The notes: generated by a model from the letters alone, not told the origin. Positions 25,491 through 34,720 are shown, counted from the first letter of the stretch. The stretch: 53,309 nucleotides of DNA from Thermodesulfobacteriota bacterium (GCA_040757775.1 JBFLWQ010000024.1:1-53309); one strand, 5' to 3'. Numbers and translations are program-made.

Positions 25491-26285
25491 GTGAATGTAG
25501 TTGTGTGTGTAAAACAAGTTCCGGATACCGAATCAGTAATAAAGGTTAAACCAGATGGTTCAGATATCATTAAAGATGATTTGAAGTATGTTATGAATCC
25601 CTATGATGAATATGGTATAGAAGAGGCATTGCAGATTAAGGAGAAATTTGGTGGGGTAGTTACCATTCTGTGTATAGGGGGAGGAAGGGCTGTAGAGACG
25701 ATAAGAACAGGCCTGGCTATGGGAGCAGACCAGGCCGTGCAACTTGACGATCCTGCTTTCGAAGGAGGCGATGCTTTTGCAACTGCCAAGGCATTAGCAG
25801 AGGCATTGAAGGGCATAGAATACGATCTGGTCTTTTGCGGGAAACAGGCTATTGATGATGATTTATCACAGGTAGGTGCAACCCTGGCAGAGTTATTAAA
25901 TCTTCCCCAGGTCTCATTAATCCAGAAACTGGAGATTGCAGCTGATAAAAAATCCGCAACGGTACACCGTCAGGTGGAAGGGGGAATTGAGATACTGAAG
26001 GTGTCTTTACCGGCAGTTTTAACAACACAGAAGGGTCTTAATGAACCAAGATATGCCTCGTTGCCCGGAATAATGAAAGCCAAAAAGAAGCCCCTTGATG
26101 TAAAGAACCTTGCAACATTGGGGTTGAGTTCAGACAGTGTGGGTTGTGCCGGTTCAAAGTCGATAATAACAAAGTATACTCCTCCTCCTGCGCGTGCCGC
26201 TGGCAAAATTATAGAAGGAGAAGGACCACAGGAAACTGTACCCAAACTGGTTAAACTTCTAAGAGAAGAAGCAAAGATGATTTGA
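25491..26285 (+). CDS. etfB: Electron transfer flavoprotein subunit beta
   Basis: A 264-residue EtfB (VVCVKQVPDTES start, NPYDEYGIEEALQ, ETIRTGLAMGADQAVQL and GKQAIDDDLSQVGATLAELL). With EtfA it carries electrons from acyl-CoA dehydrogenases to the membrane oxidoreductase encoded two genes downstream. It starts with GTG after a strong AAGGAGGG. The gap to etfA is 16 bases. Whether it is a bifurcating type cannot be told by eye. Confidence 0.95.
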   Translation: MNVVVCVKQVPDTESVIKVKPDGSDIIKDDLKYVMNPYDEYGIEEALQIKEKFGGVVTILCIGGGRAVETIRTGLAMGADQAVQLDDPAFEGGDAFATAKALAEALKGIEYDLVFCGKQAIDDDLSQVGATLAELLNLPQVSLIQKLEIAADKKSATVHRQVEGGIEILKVSLPAVLTTQKGLNEPRYASLPGIMKAKKKPLDVKNLATLGLSSDSVGCAGSKSIITKYTPPPARAAGKIIEGEGPQETVPKLVKLLREEAKMI

Positions 26286-26301
26286 GGAGGGAGGGGTAAG
26301 A

Positions 26302-27297
26302 ATGGCTAATAGTGTATGGGTATTTACAGAAGTTAAAGACGGTAAGATAAAAAAGGTCGTATTCGAGATGTTGAGTGAAGGCAAGAAGATGGCAGAGAAA
26401 CTGGGAGGAGATCTTTCAGCTATACTCCTGGGCCAAAATGTAGGTCCCCTGGCGGAACAACTCGGTCACTATGGTGCTGACAAGGTATATCTGGCTGAAC
26501 ATGAAGCATTAAAGGAGTATACAACCGATGCCTATAGTAAGGTAATTGCTGAATTGATAAAGGCAAATGGACCGTCTATAGTCCTTTATGGTGCTACGGT
26601 TTTAGGTAAAGATCTCTCTCCGCGGGTTGCTGCCCGTGTCGAGGCTGGACTGGCAACAGACTGTACAGGGATAGGTCTGGATGACAATGGTAAGCTTACC
26701 GCAATAAGACCGATGTTTGCTGGCAAGGTATACGCCGATGTATCATTTTCCGATAACAAGCCAAATATGGCATCTATAAGACCAAATGCCTTGCCTGTCA
26801 GTCCACCGGATGAATCGAAAAAGGGAGAGCTGATAAAGGTAGATGTAAATATTAATCCTGGCGATATCCGAACCACCATCCAGGAGTTTATAAAGACTGC
26901 CGGTGAAAGACCTGATCTTACCGAAGCAGAGATTATCGTTTCGGGTGGCAGGGGTATGAAAGGACCGGAAAACTTCAAAATGTTAGAAGAATTAGCCGAT
27001 GTTCTGGGAGCAACTGTGGGGGCTTCCAGGGCTGCTGTTGATGCCGGATGGAGAAATGTATCAGACCAGGTAGGGCAAACCGGCAAAGTCGTTTCCCCAA
27101 ACCTCTATATAGCCTGCGGTATTTCTGGAGCCATTCAGCATCTGGCAGGTATGAGTACATCTAAGTATATAGTTGCCATAAATAAAGATCCAGAGGCACC
27201 TATATTCCAAAAAGCCGATTATGGCATAGTTGACGACCTGTTTAAAGTGTTGCCTGTTCTTACAGAAGAGATGAAGAAATTAAAGGCAGAAGGTTAG
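26302..27297 (+). CDS. etfA: Electron transfer flavoprotein subunit alpha
   Basis: A 331-residue EtfA with the C-terminal FAD-binding signature region (VVSPNLYIACGISGAIQHLA, then GMSTSKYIVAINKDPEAPIF) and GGRGMKGPENF. No N-terminal ferredoxin domain is present. It forms the heterodimer with EtfB. The next gene, a membrane Fe-S oxidoreductase, is separated by an 81-base gap mostly filled by a palindromic repeat. Confidence 0.96.
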   Translation: MANSVWVFTEVKDGKIKKVVFEMLSEGKKMAEKLGGDLSAILLGQNVGPLAEQLGHYGADKVYLAEHEALKEYTTDAYSKVIAELIKANGPSIVLYGATVLGKDLSPRVAARVEAGLATDCTGIGLDDNGKLTAIRPMFAGKVYADVSFSDNKPNMASIRPNALPVSPPDESKKGELIKVDVNINPGDIRTTIQEFIKTAGERPDLTEAEIIVSGGRGMKGPENFKMLEELADVLGATVGASRAAVDAGWRNVSDQVGQTGKVVSPNLYIACGISGAIQHLAGMSTSKYIVAINKDPEAPIFQKADYGIVDDLFKVLPVLTEEMKKLKAEG

Positions 27298-27303
27298 AAG
27301 AGT

Positions 27304-27356
27304 ATTTGGGGTTTGACCCGATCCGCCTCTGGCGGACTATGGGTCTGGCCCCAAAT
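27304..27356. repeat. Nested palindrome between etfA and the membrane oxidoreductase gene
   Basis: ATTTGGGG / CCCCAAAT outer arms, GACCC / GGGTC middle arms and CCGCC-TCT-GGCGG inner hairpin form a stable nested stem on the + strand. No T-run follows. It may mark mRNA processing or simply be a dispersed repeat. Confidence 0.65.
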
Positions 27357-27378
27357 CCACACCCGATAGGAGGTTTAC

Positions 27379-29433
27379 ATGAATGTAGCCACTTATACAA
27401 TCATGGGTATCCCAAATTTTGTTCTGTTAGCTATTGTGATAATAGCAGCCCTGGTATTTTTTGTAAACAGGGTCAGGTATCTATATATTATTCTCCGCCT
27501 TGGAAAAGAAGACAACAGATTCAAAGAAATAGGCAAAAGAATAAATATCACTCTAAAAAGGATCCTTTTACAGATATGCGTTCTAAAAGATGTCAGGGCT
27601 GGGGATTTGGCTGGTCTCGGTCATGCAATGATATTCTATGGATTCCTGTGTTTTGCATTCAGTTATATATTCATGTTTGGCAGAGGCTTTATCCCCGGCC
27701 TTTCCTTTCATATCTTGGGGGCTTCTTTTGCCCAATATTTCCCATTGATTCTGGACATAGCTGCATTAATGGTTATGACAGCAATCATCTGGGCATTACT
27801 GAGAAGATATGTATTAAGACCTCCAAGGTTAGAAATCACTGGGGAAGCCGGGATTATATTGGGCATAATATTTTTTTTGATGGTTTTTCATTTCCTCATG
27901 GAGGGTTTTGAGATAAATATAGATTCTCACGAAACGGCGACCATTGCGGTTGTTGGGGCAGCATTTGCCAGTTTTTTTAACAATGTGGGTTTTGAAAAAA
28001 CAACCCAGGAAGCTCTCTTTATTGCCTCATGGTGGGTTCACATCCTTCTTGTCCTTGGGTTCCTGGTTCTTATCCCGTATTCAAAACATCTTCATCTTAT
28101 ACTTGCTCCCTTTAACATCTTCTTCAAATCGCTAGATCCGAGAGGGGCACTCATACCAATATTGAACATGGAGGAGGCTGAGACATTTGGTGTGTCTAAT
28201 ATAGAGGAATTTACCTGGAAGCAGCTACTCGATCTATACACCTGTGCCGAATGTGGCAGGTGTGAAATTAACTGTCCGGCCCACCTCTCTGAAAAACCTC
28301 TTTCTCCAAGGCATTTGATCCACGACCTTAAAGTACACCTTCTGGAAAAGGGTTCTAACTTGCTTAAAAGTAAGAATGGAGGAGATGGAAAGGCAGAAAC
28401 AGAAGCAGCATCAGGAGAGGGTTATGAGGGTAAGAGCCTTATAGGGGATGTGGTATCCGAGGATAAGATTTGGTCTTGTGTAACTTGCGGTTCATGTATG
28501 GAACAGTGCCCTGTATGCAATGAGCATGTAGATAAGATAGTAGATATGCGGCGTTATCTGGTACTTATGGAGAGTAAGTTTCCTTCTGAGGTTCAGGTTG
28601 TCTTTAGAAATATGGAGAACAACAGCAATCCCTGGGGCATAGGATGGGCAACAAGAGCTGATTGGGCCAAGGACCTTGGAGTAAAAATTATGGCTGAGGA
28701 CAGCAACGTTGACATACTCTACTGGGTAGGTTGTGCAGGGTCTTTTGATGACCGTAATAAGAAAATATCAACTGCACTTGTCAACATATTTAATAAAGCA
28801 GGGGTAAACTTTGGTATATTGGGTGCAGAAGAGAAATGCTGTGGCGATTCTGCAAGAAGGATTGGAAATGAATATCTTTTCCAGATGCTTGCTGCAGAAA
28901 CAATAGAGATTTTAAAAAATTATAACGTAAAAAGGATTGTAACCCAATGTCCCCACTGCTTTAACACTTTAAAGAACGAATATTCCCAATTCGACGGGGA
29001 GTTTGAGGTTTTGCATTATACAGAATTCATTACAGAACTGATTGCAAAGGGCAAACTTAAACTGACTAAACCGATAAACAAAACCATCTCTTACCATGAT
29101 TCTTGCTATCTGGGAAGATACAATACAATATATGATGCCCCAAGGAAGATATTAAAGAGTATTCCGGGGGTTAAATTGGTTGAAATGCTAAGAAACAAGG
29201 CAAAGAGTATATGTTGTGGTGCTGGCGGTGGTCGGATGTGGATGGAAGAGCATTTGGGAAAAAGGATAAATGAGATGAGGCTGCAAGATGCCCTTGATGT
29301 AAATCCAGACGTGGTATCAACCGTGTGTCCCTATTGTCTGACCATGTTTGAGGATGCCATTAAAGAAAGGGATGTGCAAGAATCTTTAAAAAGTAAGGAT
29401 ATAGCTGAACTGGTAGAAGAAGCAATGGGATAG
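27379..29433 (+). CDS. Membrane Fe-S ETF:menaquinone oxidoreductase (EMO-like)
   Basis: A 684-residue protein. The N-terminal third has about six hydrophobic helices of the nitrate reductase gamma type with conserved histidines for heme b. Two [4Fe-4S] motifs follow (CAECGRCEINCP and CVTCGSCMEQCPVCNEH), then two HdrD-type CCG domains (WVGCAGSF...EKCCGDSARR...CPHC and DSCYLGRYN...ICCGAGGGRMW...CPYC). This architecture, next to etfBA, is that of the ETF-menaquinone oxidoreductase of syntrophs and aromatic degraders. It lets acyl-CoA dehydrogenase electrons reach menaquinone. The activity is inferred from family and context. Confidence 0.9.
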   Translation: MNVATYTIMGIPNFVLLAIVIIAALVFFVNRVRYLYIILRLGKEDNRFKEIGKRINITLKRILLQICVLKDVRAGDLAGLGHAMIFYGFLCFAFSYIFMFGRGFIPGLSFHILGASFAQYFPLILDIAALMVMTAIIWALLRRYVLRPPRLEITGEAGIILGIIFFLMVFHFLMEGFEINIDSHETATIAVVGAAFASFFNNVGFEKTTQEALFIASWWVHILLVLGFLVLIPYSKHLHLILAPFNIFFKSLDPRGALIPILNMEEAETFGVSNIEEFTWKQLLDLYTCAECGRCEINCPAHLSEKPLSPRHLIHDLKVHLLEKGSNLLKSKNGGDGKAETEAASGEGYEGKSLIGDVVSEDKIWSCVTCGSCMEQCPVCNEHVDKIVDMRRYLVLMESKFPSEVQVVFRNMENNSNPWGIGWATRADWAKDLGVKIMAEDSNVDILYWVGCAGSFDDRNKKISTALVNIFNKAGVNFGILGAEEKCCGDSARRIGNEYLFQMLAAETIEILKNYNVKRIVTQCPHCFNTLKNEYSQFDGEFEVLHYTEFITELIAKGKLKLTKPINKTISYHDSCYLGRYNTIYDAPRKILKSIPGVKLVEMLRNKAKSICCGAGGGRMWMEEHLGKRINEMRLQDALDVNPDVVSTVCPYCLTMFEDAIKERDVQESLKSKDIAELVEEAMG

Positions 29434-29490
29434 AATCCAGGAGTCAGAATGGAGATAATTTTCTTCTGGACTCTGACTTCTGATTCCTGA

Positions 29491-30495
29491 TTACGCCCCC
29501 ATCATATTTTCCAATTCTATTAAATCCTTTTTTTCGCCAAGGGCAACGACGGTATCACCCAACTCAATCTTAGATTCCGATGAAGGGTTAAAGACCATCT
29601 GTCCGGTAGCCTTCTTTATAGCCACAATAATTAACCCCATATCCTGTCTTATTGCACAATCTTTTAAAGAAACACCGATAAGCCTGGAAGCCTTCCGTAC
29701 TGTAATCTCTTCCAGTTGAAGCTCCATGCTCTGCTTGTGGGTCGCCAATTCAATAAAGTCTACAACAGTAGGTCGTAGAATGGCATGTGCCATGCGTATT
29801 CCCCCAATAACATAGGGCGAAATAACCTTGTCTGCTCCTGCTCTTAAAAGCTTTTTCTCTGCCCCTTCATATGACGCTCTGGCCAAAATAAAGATTTTAG
29901 GGTTTAACTCTCTGGCGGTTAGGGTTATGTATACATTATCTGAATCAGAGGAAACTACAGTTACTAATCCTCTGGCATCCTTTATTCCGGCTTTAATTAA
30001 GATGTCTTCGTCTATAGAGTTGCCCTGTATATATAGATAGTTTTCACTTTCAATCTTCTCTATAACTTTGGGATCATTGTCGATGGCCACAAATGGTAAT
30101 GGTTTAGCAGATGTGGCGAGCTCTTTGCAGATTAAACTCCCGATTCGACCACAACCGCATATAATGTAATGATTCTTAAGTGCCTGAATCTGCTTTTCCA
30201 ATTTTCTCCTCCCTAAGATTCTTATTATCTCTCCTTCAACCATCATTTTAGAAATACTTCCAACTATATAAGCGGCGATTCCGACTCCGCCGATTATCAA
30301 TACAATAGTAAAGATTTTACCTGGCGCGCCCAGTTTAGAAACCTCCCCATACCCTACAGTGGTGATGGTTATAATAGTCATATAGAGGGAATCCAGGATA
30401 TCCCACTTTTGTATCAACGTATAACCGATCGTACCTATAAAGAGAATAATGATCAGGGATATAATAGCGAAAATTAAGTTTCTAGTTGATTCCAA
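29491..30495 (-). CDS. Two-helix potassium channel with TrkA-type regulatory domains
   Basis: A 334-residue protein. It has an N-terminal membrane helix, a pore loop with selectivity filter TTVGYGE (residues 45-51), a second helix (IVLIIGGVGIAAYIVG), then a TrkA-N/RCK domain (IICGCGRIGSLICKELA, a nucleotide-binding Rossmann motif) and a C-terminal TrkA-C domain (GDTVVALGEKKDLIELE). It resembles Kch/MthK-like channels gated by a cytoplasmic ligand. It overlaps the upstream zinc-ribbon gene by 14 bases, suggesting co-expression. It converges on the EMO gene across a 57-base gap. Confidence 0.92.
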   Translation of the reverse strand: MESTRNLIFAIISLIIILFIGTIGYTLIQKWDILDSLYMTIITITTVGYGEVSKLGAPGKIFTIVLIIGGVGIAAYIVGSISKMMVEGEIIRILGRRKLEKQIQALKNHYIICGCGRIGSLICKELATSAKPLPFVAIDNDPKVIEKIESENYLYIQGNSIDEDILIKAGIKDARGLVTVVSSDSDNVYITLTARELNPKIFILARASYEGAEKKLLRAGADKVISPYVIGGIRMAHAILRPTVVDFIELATHKQSMELQLEEITVRKASRLIGVSLKDCAIRQDMGLIIVAIKKATGQMVFNPSSESKIELGDTVVALGEKKDLIELENMMGA

Positions 30496-31234
30496 ATTGA
30501 TGCCTCTCTAGCTCCTGATTTCTGACCACGCTAACACGAAATTCCTTCAGGCCCTCTGGTAAGTCAAAGAAGACAACCATAAAAGGAATAGATTTTTGTG
30601 GTGGAACATTCTGGTTTATTGAGAACTCTCCCGCAGGATTGTTCAGACAGGAGTCGATTTGATCCGCTTCCAGTTTCATCAATTCTTCTTTAGAAAGGAT
30701 GTTACCACAGAATACTTCTCTTTCAGCTAGCTTATTACCCATGCTATCAAAGAGTGCTCCTTTTACCTTGATAAAACCCTTTGCCTCCGAAGAGTTATTT
30801 ATAGCCTTACCTTCTATTACAAAGATCCTACCTACATTGATATTATCGATATAATATCCACGGATTTGGAATTTGGGCAAGATAGTATTTTCATCAGGGG
30901 ATATCCTTGAACCAAGATAATCTCTGAGGTTGGACATGCTGAATATCTTCCAGTTTATTTCTACCAATTTATCCCAATAGAGGAATACTCCTCCACCAAC
31001 TACGACAAACAGGACTAATAGAGCTACCATGCTTTTTAAAGGAAATCTCCCCGATTTAACCCCTTCATTTTCTCCTTTTAATTGCCCTGTGGTTCCAATA
31101 CCCGGTGTTGTTGTAGGTTTTACGATCGCAAATGTATGTTGACATTTTGAACACCTTGCTTTAGCTCCTCCTTCTGGTACCCTTTCATCATCGAGTTTAA
31201 ATTTTGTCTGACATCTTTCACACTGAACTATCAT
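30482..31234 (-). CDS. Zinc-ribbon membrane protein (MJ0042 motif, DUF3426-like)
   Basis: A 250-residue protein with an N-terminal MJ0042 zinc ribbon (CERCQTKFKLDDERV, then CSKCQHTF), a linker, one transmembrane helix at about 68-87 (SMVALLVLFVVVGGGVFLYW) and a C-terminal beta-rich DUF3426-type domain (IEGKAINNSSEAKGFIKVKG). Such proteins are typical of deltaproteobacteria and have no assigned function. It lies between hpt and the potassium-channel gene on the same strand. Confidence 0.8.
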   Translation of the reverse strand: MIVQCERCQTKFKLDDERVPEGGAKARCSKCQHTFAIVKPTTTPGIGTTGQLKGENEGVKSGRFPLKSMVALLVLFVVVGGGVFLYWDKLVEINWKIFSMSNLRDYLGSRISPDENTILPKFQIRGYYIDNINVGRIFVIEGKAINNSSEAKGFIKVKGALFDSMGNKLAEREVFCGNILSKEELMKLEADQIDSCLNNPAGEFSINQNVPPQKSIPFMVVFFDLPEGLKEFRVSVVRNQELERHQFGIN

Positions 31235-31281
31235 AATATCCTAAACTCCCCTATGCTGGAAGAGTGGTTCTTACTCCTCAA

Positions 31282-31806
31282 CTAATCAACTATCCTGTAA
31301 ATCTCAGGCAAGTACCTATATCTTTCATCAAAATCTAATCCATAACCAACAATGAAACCCTCTTCTAGTATAAAGCCAACATAATCGGCTTCAATATTTA
31401 CCTCTCGTCTTTCTTTTTTCTCTATTAATACGCATAATCTCAGAGAATTTGGGTTTTTTGCCTTGAGCCTCTCAATAAGGTAGGAGGTGGTTAACCCAGT
31501 ATCGACGATATCCTCCACAACAAGCACATTCTTTCCTTCAATTGACAACTCGATATCCTTGGTGATATTTATATCTCCTAATGACCGAGTTTGTGATCCA
31601 TAGCTGGCAAGCCTGACAAAGTCAATCTTCAACGGTATCCGGAGGTTTCTAATAAGGTCTGCGAGGAAGACGAAAGCCCCCTTTAGAATACAGATCAGTA
31701 TAACTTCTTTGCCATCATAGTCTTTCGAGATTTGGTTGGCAATATCTTTTACCTTTCGGACAATCTCCTCTCTAGAGTAAAGCAGTACAAGTTTTTCCTC
31801 TTTCAT
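31282..31806 (-). CDS. hpt: Hypoxanthine phosphoribosyltransferase
   Basis: A 174-residue purine salvage enzyme with the PRPP-binding motif VLVVEDIVDTGLTTSYL, ILKGAFVFLADL and the C-terminal FIVGYGLDFDERYRYLPEIY, all diagnostic. It converts hypoxanthine (and often guanine) plus PRPP to the nucleotide. It is the first gene of the minus-strand run hpt, zinc-ribbon protein, K+ channel. An excellent promoter lies 47 bases upstream. Confidence 0.95.
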   Translation of the reverse strand: MKEEKLVLLYSREEIVRKVKDIANQISKDYDGKEVILICILKGAFVFLADLIRNLRIPLKIDFVRLASYGSQTRSLGDINITKDIELSIEGKNVLVVEDIVDTGLTTSYLIERLKAKNPNSLRLCVLIEKKERREVNIEADYVGFILEEGFIVGYGLDFDERYRYLPEIYRIVD

Positions 31807-31852
31807 TATGGGTTCCCTTTGCTGTCTGGAGAATAAGAATGAGTTCTCTCTT

Positions 31853-31881
31853 TCTATAGTCTAACAGAGTTTATCTGTCAA
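31853..31881 (-). promoter_or_regulatory. Promoter of hpt
   Basis: Minus strand TTGACA (31881-31876), 17 bases, TATAGA (31858-31853): a near-consensus sigma-70 promoter. It stands back to back with the porin promoter at 31919. Confidence 0.7.
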
Positions 31882-31918
31882 CAGCTTTTATTACAATCCA
31901 TTTTTTTTTAAAAAACTC

Positions 31919-31947
31919 TTGACAAGGCTATATTAAAGGTGTTATTT
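31919..31947 (+). promoter_or_regulatory. Promoter of the porin-like gene
   Basis: TTGACA (31919-31924), 17 bases and TTATTT (31942-31947; TATTTT with an 18-base spacer). The implied leader to the porin start is about 300 bases. Within it, an 17-codon reading frame (32070-32123, MRWDERIEAILLDKREE) follows a weak GGCGGG site. No known riboswitch was recognised in the leader. Confidence 0.5.
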
Positions 31948-32252
31948 TAGCATCTAAAAAAGTAATAAGAGACGGATTATATTGATAATAAACGGGTTTA
32001 GAGGTACAGGGTGTTTGCTGCTTCTAAGAGAAAGTGTATTAAATTAATTACAGTAAAGAAAGGCGGGTGATGCGATGGGATGAACGAATAGAGGCAATTC
32101 TGCTTGACAAGAGAGAAGAGTGAAAGAGATCGTGAAGCAAAAGAGTTTTTAGGTTTTTTTGCTTAAGATGAAGAAAAGGGTGGATATTAAACAGGTAAAA
32201 GAAAAAAATCTAAAAAGGAAATGTTTGTTACTATAAACAGGAGGTATAAGTA

Positions 32253-33674
32253 ATGAAAAAGTTTGTAATGCTAACCATGGCAGTGGCATTGATAGCATTT
32301 TTTGCAATGCCAAAAGGAGCCTATGCTGCCGCAAATATTATCTTTTCGGGTGACTATCAGGTTGTGGGTATAGCATCTAACAATGTCAGTGATCGCAATA
32401 GCGATACGGATGACGGTGCAGCCTTTGTTGAGCAAAGATTCCGCCTGACCCAGATTGCTGCTGTGGAAAACGTAAAAGGCGTACTTGGCATCGAAATAGG
32501 CTGGGATGAATGGGGCAAGAGCTATGACCCTAACAGTGGTGGTGTTGGCAGTATCATAAACCAGGGTGGCGATAGCGGTATGACATGGGATACACCTGCT
32601 ACCAACATGGAGGTAAGGATAGCATACATTGATTTTAATGTTCCTGGTACACCCCTTAATGTGGTAGCCGGTAAGCAGTTCCTTCTGACCCATAATCAGG
32701 CAATACTTAGTGCTGCGTCAACTTCTCCGGGTCTCAAGTTTGACTACAAGATTGCCGATGGGTCCAAGTTGTCCCTATGGTGGACAAAGATATCAGAGGG
32801 TAATCTGAGTAACAATACGCTCAGAGGCAACGGCGACAGCGACTCTGATATGTATTGTCTTGAGTTCAGCCAGAAAACCCAGGCTTTCGAGGTTGGCGTT
32901 TATGGTGTGTACAACAGAGACCACAGGGAAACGCTTGTTTCTGCCGCCAGTACAGCAACCAGTACATCACAGCAGCTATACAATGATGACATTTACTGGG
33001 CAGGGTTGTGGACTGGTTTCAATGCAGGGCCTGTAAAGCTTGGTATTGATGCGATCTATTCATTTGGGAAACGGGCGTATCAGGCTATACCTGCCGGGCA
33101 GACTGACTATGATTACAGCGGGTACTACCTCAGGGCAGATGCTTCTATGAACATGGGTGCGTTTATACTTGATTTCATGAGTGTGTACGCTTCTGGTGAT
33201 AATGATTCAACTGATGATAAGATGAAGAATTTTGCATATGCAAATGCGAATTCTAGATATCCGGCTACAGGGCTGCTCCTGCCGGGTCCAAACCTCTTAT
33301 ACTGGGGTAATGGTGTTGGGGTAGAGGAGTATGCACAGATATGCCTGCCGGTGTCCGGTTATAGTGCCTATGACGGCGGTTATTCTCTGGGCAGGTGGTT
33401 TACCATGGTTGGTGCTACTATCCCTGTGGACAAACTGAAGTTTATAGCCAAATACTGGTATCTCCAGACCGCTGCAGGTTTTCCTTCAACTATTACATAC
33501 AGAGACAAGGATATGGGGCATGAGTTTGATCTCGAGGCACATTACCAGCTGACCCCTAATTTAACAGTGGCAGTGGAAGGTGACTACCTATTTGCTGGAA
33601 AGTATTTCGATTCTTCGACCAAGACTGCTGATAATGCATGGAAAATGGCTTGGAACATTAAACTAGTATTCTAA
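32253..33674 (+). CDS. Porin-like outer-membrane beta-barrel protein
   Basis: A 473-residue protein with a clear signal peptide (MKKFVMLTMAVALIAFFAMP, cleavage after AYAA), no other hydrophobic helix, many alternating aromatic/polar beta strands and a C-terminal strand ending in phenylalanine (AWKMAWNIKLVF), the outer-membrane insertion signature. This suits a general or anion porin of a diderm anaerobe. The substrate is unknown. AGGAGG precedes the ATG, and a strong terminator follows, so it is a single-gene unit. Confidence 0.82.
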   Translation: MKKFVMLTMAVALIAFFAMPKGAYAAANIIFSGDYQVVGIASNNVSDRNSDTDDGAAFVEQRFRLTQIAAVENVKGVLGIEIGWDEWGKSYDPNSGGVGSIINQGGDSGMTWDTPATNMEVRIAYIDFNVPGTPLNVVAGKQFLLTHNQAILSAASTSPGLKFDYKIADGSKLSLWWTKISEGNLSNNTLRGNGDSDSDMYCLEFSQKTQAFEVGVYGVYNRDHRETLVSAASTATSTSQQLYNDDIYWAGLWTGFNAGPVKLGIDAIYSFGKRAYQAIPAGQTDYDYSGYYLRADASMNMGAFILDFMSVYASGDNDSTDDKMKNFAYANANSRYPATGLLLPGPNLLYWGNGVGVEEYAQICLPVSGYSAYDGGYSLGRWFTMVGATIPVDKLKFIAKYWYLQTAAGFPSTITYRDKDMGHEFDLEAHYQLTPNLTVAVEGDYLFAGKYFDSSTKTADNAWKMAWNIKLVF

Positions 33675-33703
33675 ATTGAGAGATAAAAATATTCTTTCTT
33701 GCA

Positions 33704-33743
33704 CAGAACCTCAGAGGGATTACCCTCTGAGGTTCTGTTTTTT
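33704..33743 (+). terminator. Rho-independent terminator after the porin gene
   Basis: CAGAACCTCAGAGGG (33704-33718), loop ATTA, CCCTCTGAGGTTCTG (33723-33737) and TTTTTT: a perfect 15-pair hairpin with a T-run. Confidence 0.93.
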
Positions 33744-33747
33744 GGCT

Positions 33748-33842
33748 CTTTCTCATCTTGAGTATGTTTTTTTCAACAGCGAGACTCAATAGAACAGCAG
33801 GACTCAACAGCAGGGTTCAACAGCGGGCTTAAGCCCGCTGTT
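33748..33842. repeat. AACAGC tandem-like repeat ending in a TTAAG-centred palindrome, copy 1
   Basis: CTTTCTCATCTTGAGT, then degenerate units AACAGCGAGACTC, AACAGCAGGACTC and AACAGCAGGGTTC, then the palindrome AACAGCGGGCTT / AAGCCCGCTGTT at 33819-33842. A second copy with the same prefix lies at 38861-38936 and a related palindrome at 52965-53004. Confidence 0.7.
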
Positions 33843-33861
33843 ATTATTATATGTGTGCTAT

Positions 33862-34407
33862 TTACTGTTCAGGGGTATTGGGTGTCCCAATATCTGCAAG
33901 GTTTGTTATATTAATCATTATGGGGCCCAGAGGGTTATCATCAAATAGGGTACGATCCACCTCTTTATCGGATGCCTTTGAGGCAAACCTTAACTCAAAG
34001 GTTTTCTCATTGCTCTTATGTCCCGCCTTGTCAATTATATAAAGAGACAATTCAATATGAATACCCCATAGATCCTGAGGGGTATGGGTGGTTAAGTACA
34101 AGTAACCGGAAAGTTTCTTACTTTGCTCCGGTTTAATCCCAATTAAGTCAAAAGGATACGGATGCCTGCCGTCCTGAAGTGCAGAGCAAACGAATCTAGC
34201 CATATCACCGTCTACATCTGAAGCGTTAACATAAATCTTCCAGGTGTCCCCAGAAACAATCCTGTCCTTCGCAAAAGTAACATTAATAACAGGAGGGTTG
34301 GAACCATATCTGGCTTCTTGATCCTGTAGTGTTGCACAACCAATGGTCAAGAAGGCGATACCTATTGCAGATATCCAAAACTTTTTCAACCTTAAAAAAA
34401 TATCCAT
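33862..34407 (-). CDS. Putative lipoprotein
   Basis: A 181-residue protein with an N-terminal hydrophobic stretch and a lipobox ending in TIGC (Cys24 as the expected lipidated residue). The mature part is beta-rich (PPVINVTFAKDRIVSGDTWK, IYVNASDVDGDM), suggestive of an immunoglobulin-like or cadherin-like fold. No specific family is recognised. GGAGG precedes the ATG. It is transcribed divergently from tupA; the 313-base gap between them holds the tupA promoter region. Confidence 0.7.
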   Translation of the reverse strand: MDIFLRLKKFWISAIGIAFLTIGCATLQDQEARYGSNPPVINVTFAKDRIVSGDTWKIYVNASDVDGDMARFVCSALQDGRHPYPFDLIGIKPEQSKKLSGYLYLTTHTPQDLWGIHIELSLYIIDKAGHKSNEKTFELRFASKASDKEVDRTLFDDNPLGPIMINITNLADIGTPNTPEQ

Positions 34408-34634
34408 ATTAACCTCCTTATGGTGTTAGTTTTCTATGTTCAGTAAGCTTCAAAGAACCTTCAGTTTATGATGAAAACCCCCCCTTTTTTTAGTTTTCCA
34501 AACAAACTGCCATCAGGGGTTAATCTGTAAGGTTTAAGTTGCTGCTTTAAGTATAGTTGTAGCTGTACCTTTGAAAATATATAACCTCATCTGAATAATG
34601 TCAAGTCTTGCCATGAGTATTTAGCTATAACGTC

Positions 34635-34699
34635 TTGACATAAGGGGGATTATATATAGAATATACAATAATCCACGTTAAATCCCGAATGCGATATCG
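34635..34699 (+). promoter_or_regulatory. Candidate tupA promoter region with short palindrome
   Basis: TTGACA at 34635-34640 is followed by the A/T-rich TATATATAGAATATACAATA, in which the exact -10 is ambiguous. The palindrome CGATATCG at 34692-34699 lies just before the ribosome binding site and could bind a molybdate/tungstate regulator, but the match is too short to name one. Confidence 0.35.
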
Positions 34700-34720
34700 T
34701 CTTTTTTAAGGAGGTATAAT

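Noticed and set aside
27306-27911. 201-residue plus-strand ORF overlapping the start of the membrane oxidoreductase
   Set aside because: It is in another frame of the EMO gene, has an odd composition and no recognisable motif; the overlapping frame has clear helices and Fe-S motifs.
29434-29490. Bidirectional terminator between the EMO and K+ channel genes
   Set aside because: GGAGTCAGAA and TTCTGATTCC can pair, but the loop is about 28 bases and there is no clean T-run on either strand.
33748-33842. CRISPR array
   Set aside because: The AACAGC units are short, degenerate and not separated by unique spacers of regular length; no cas gene is nearby.
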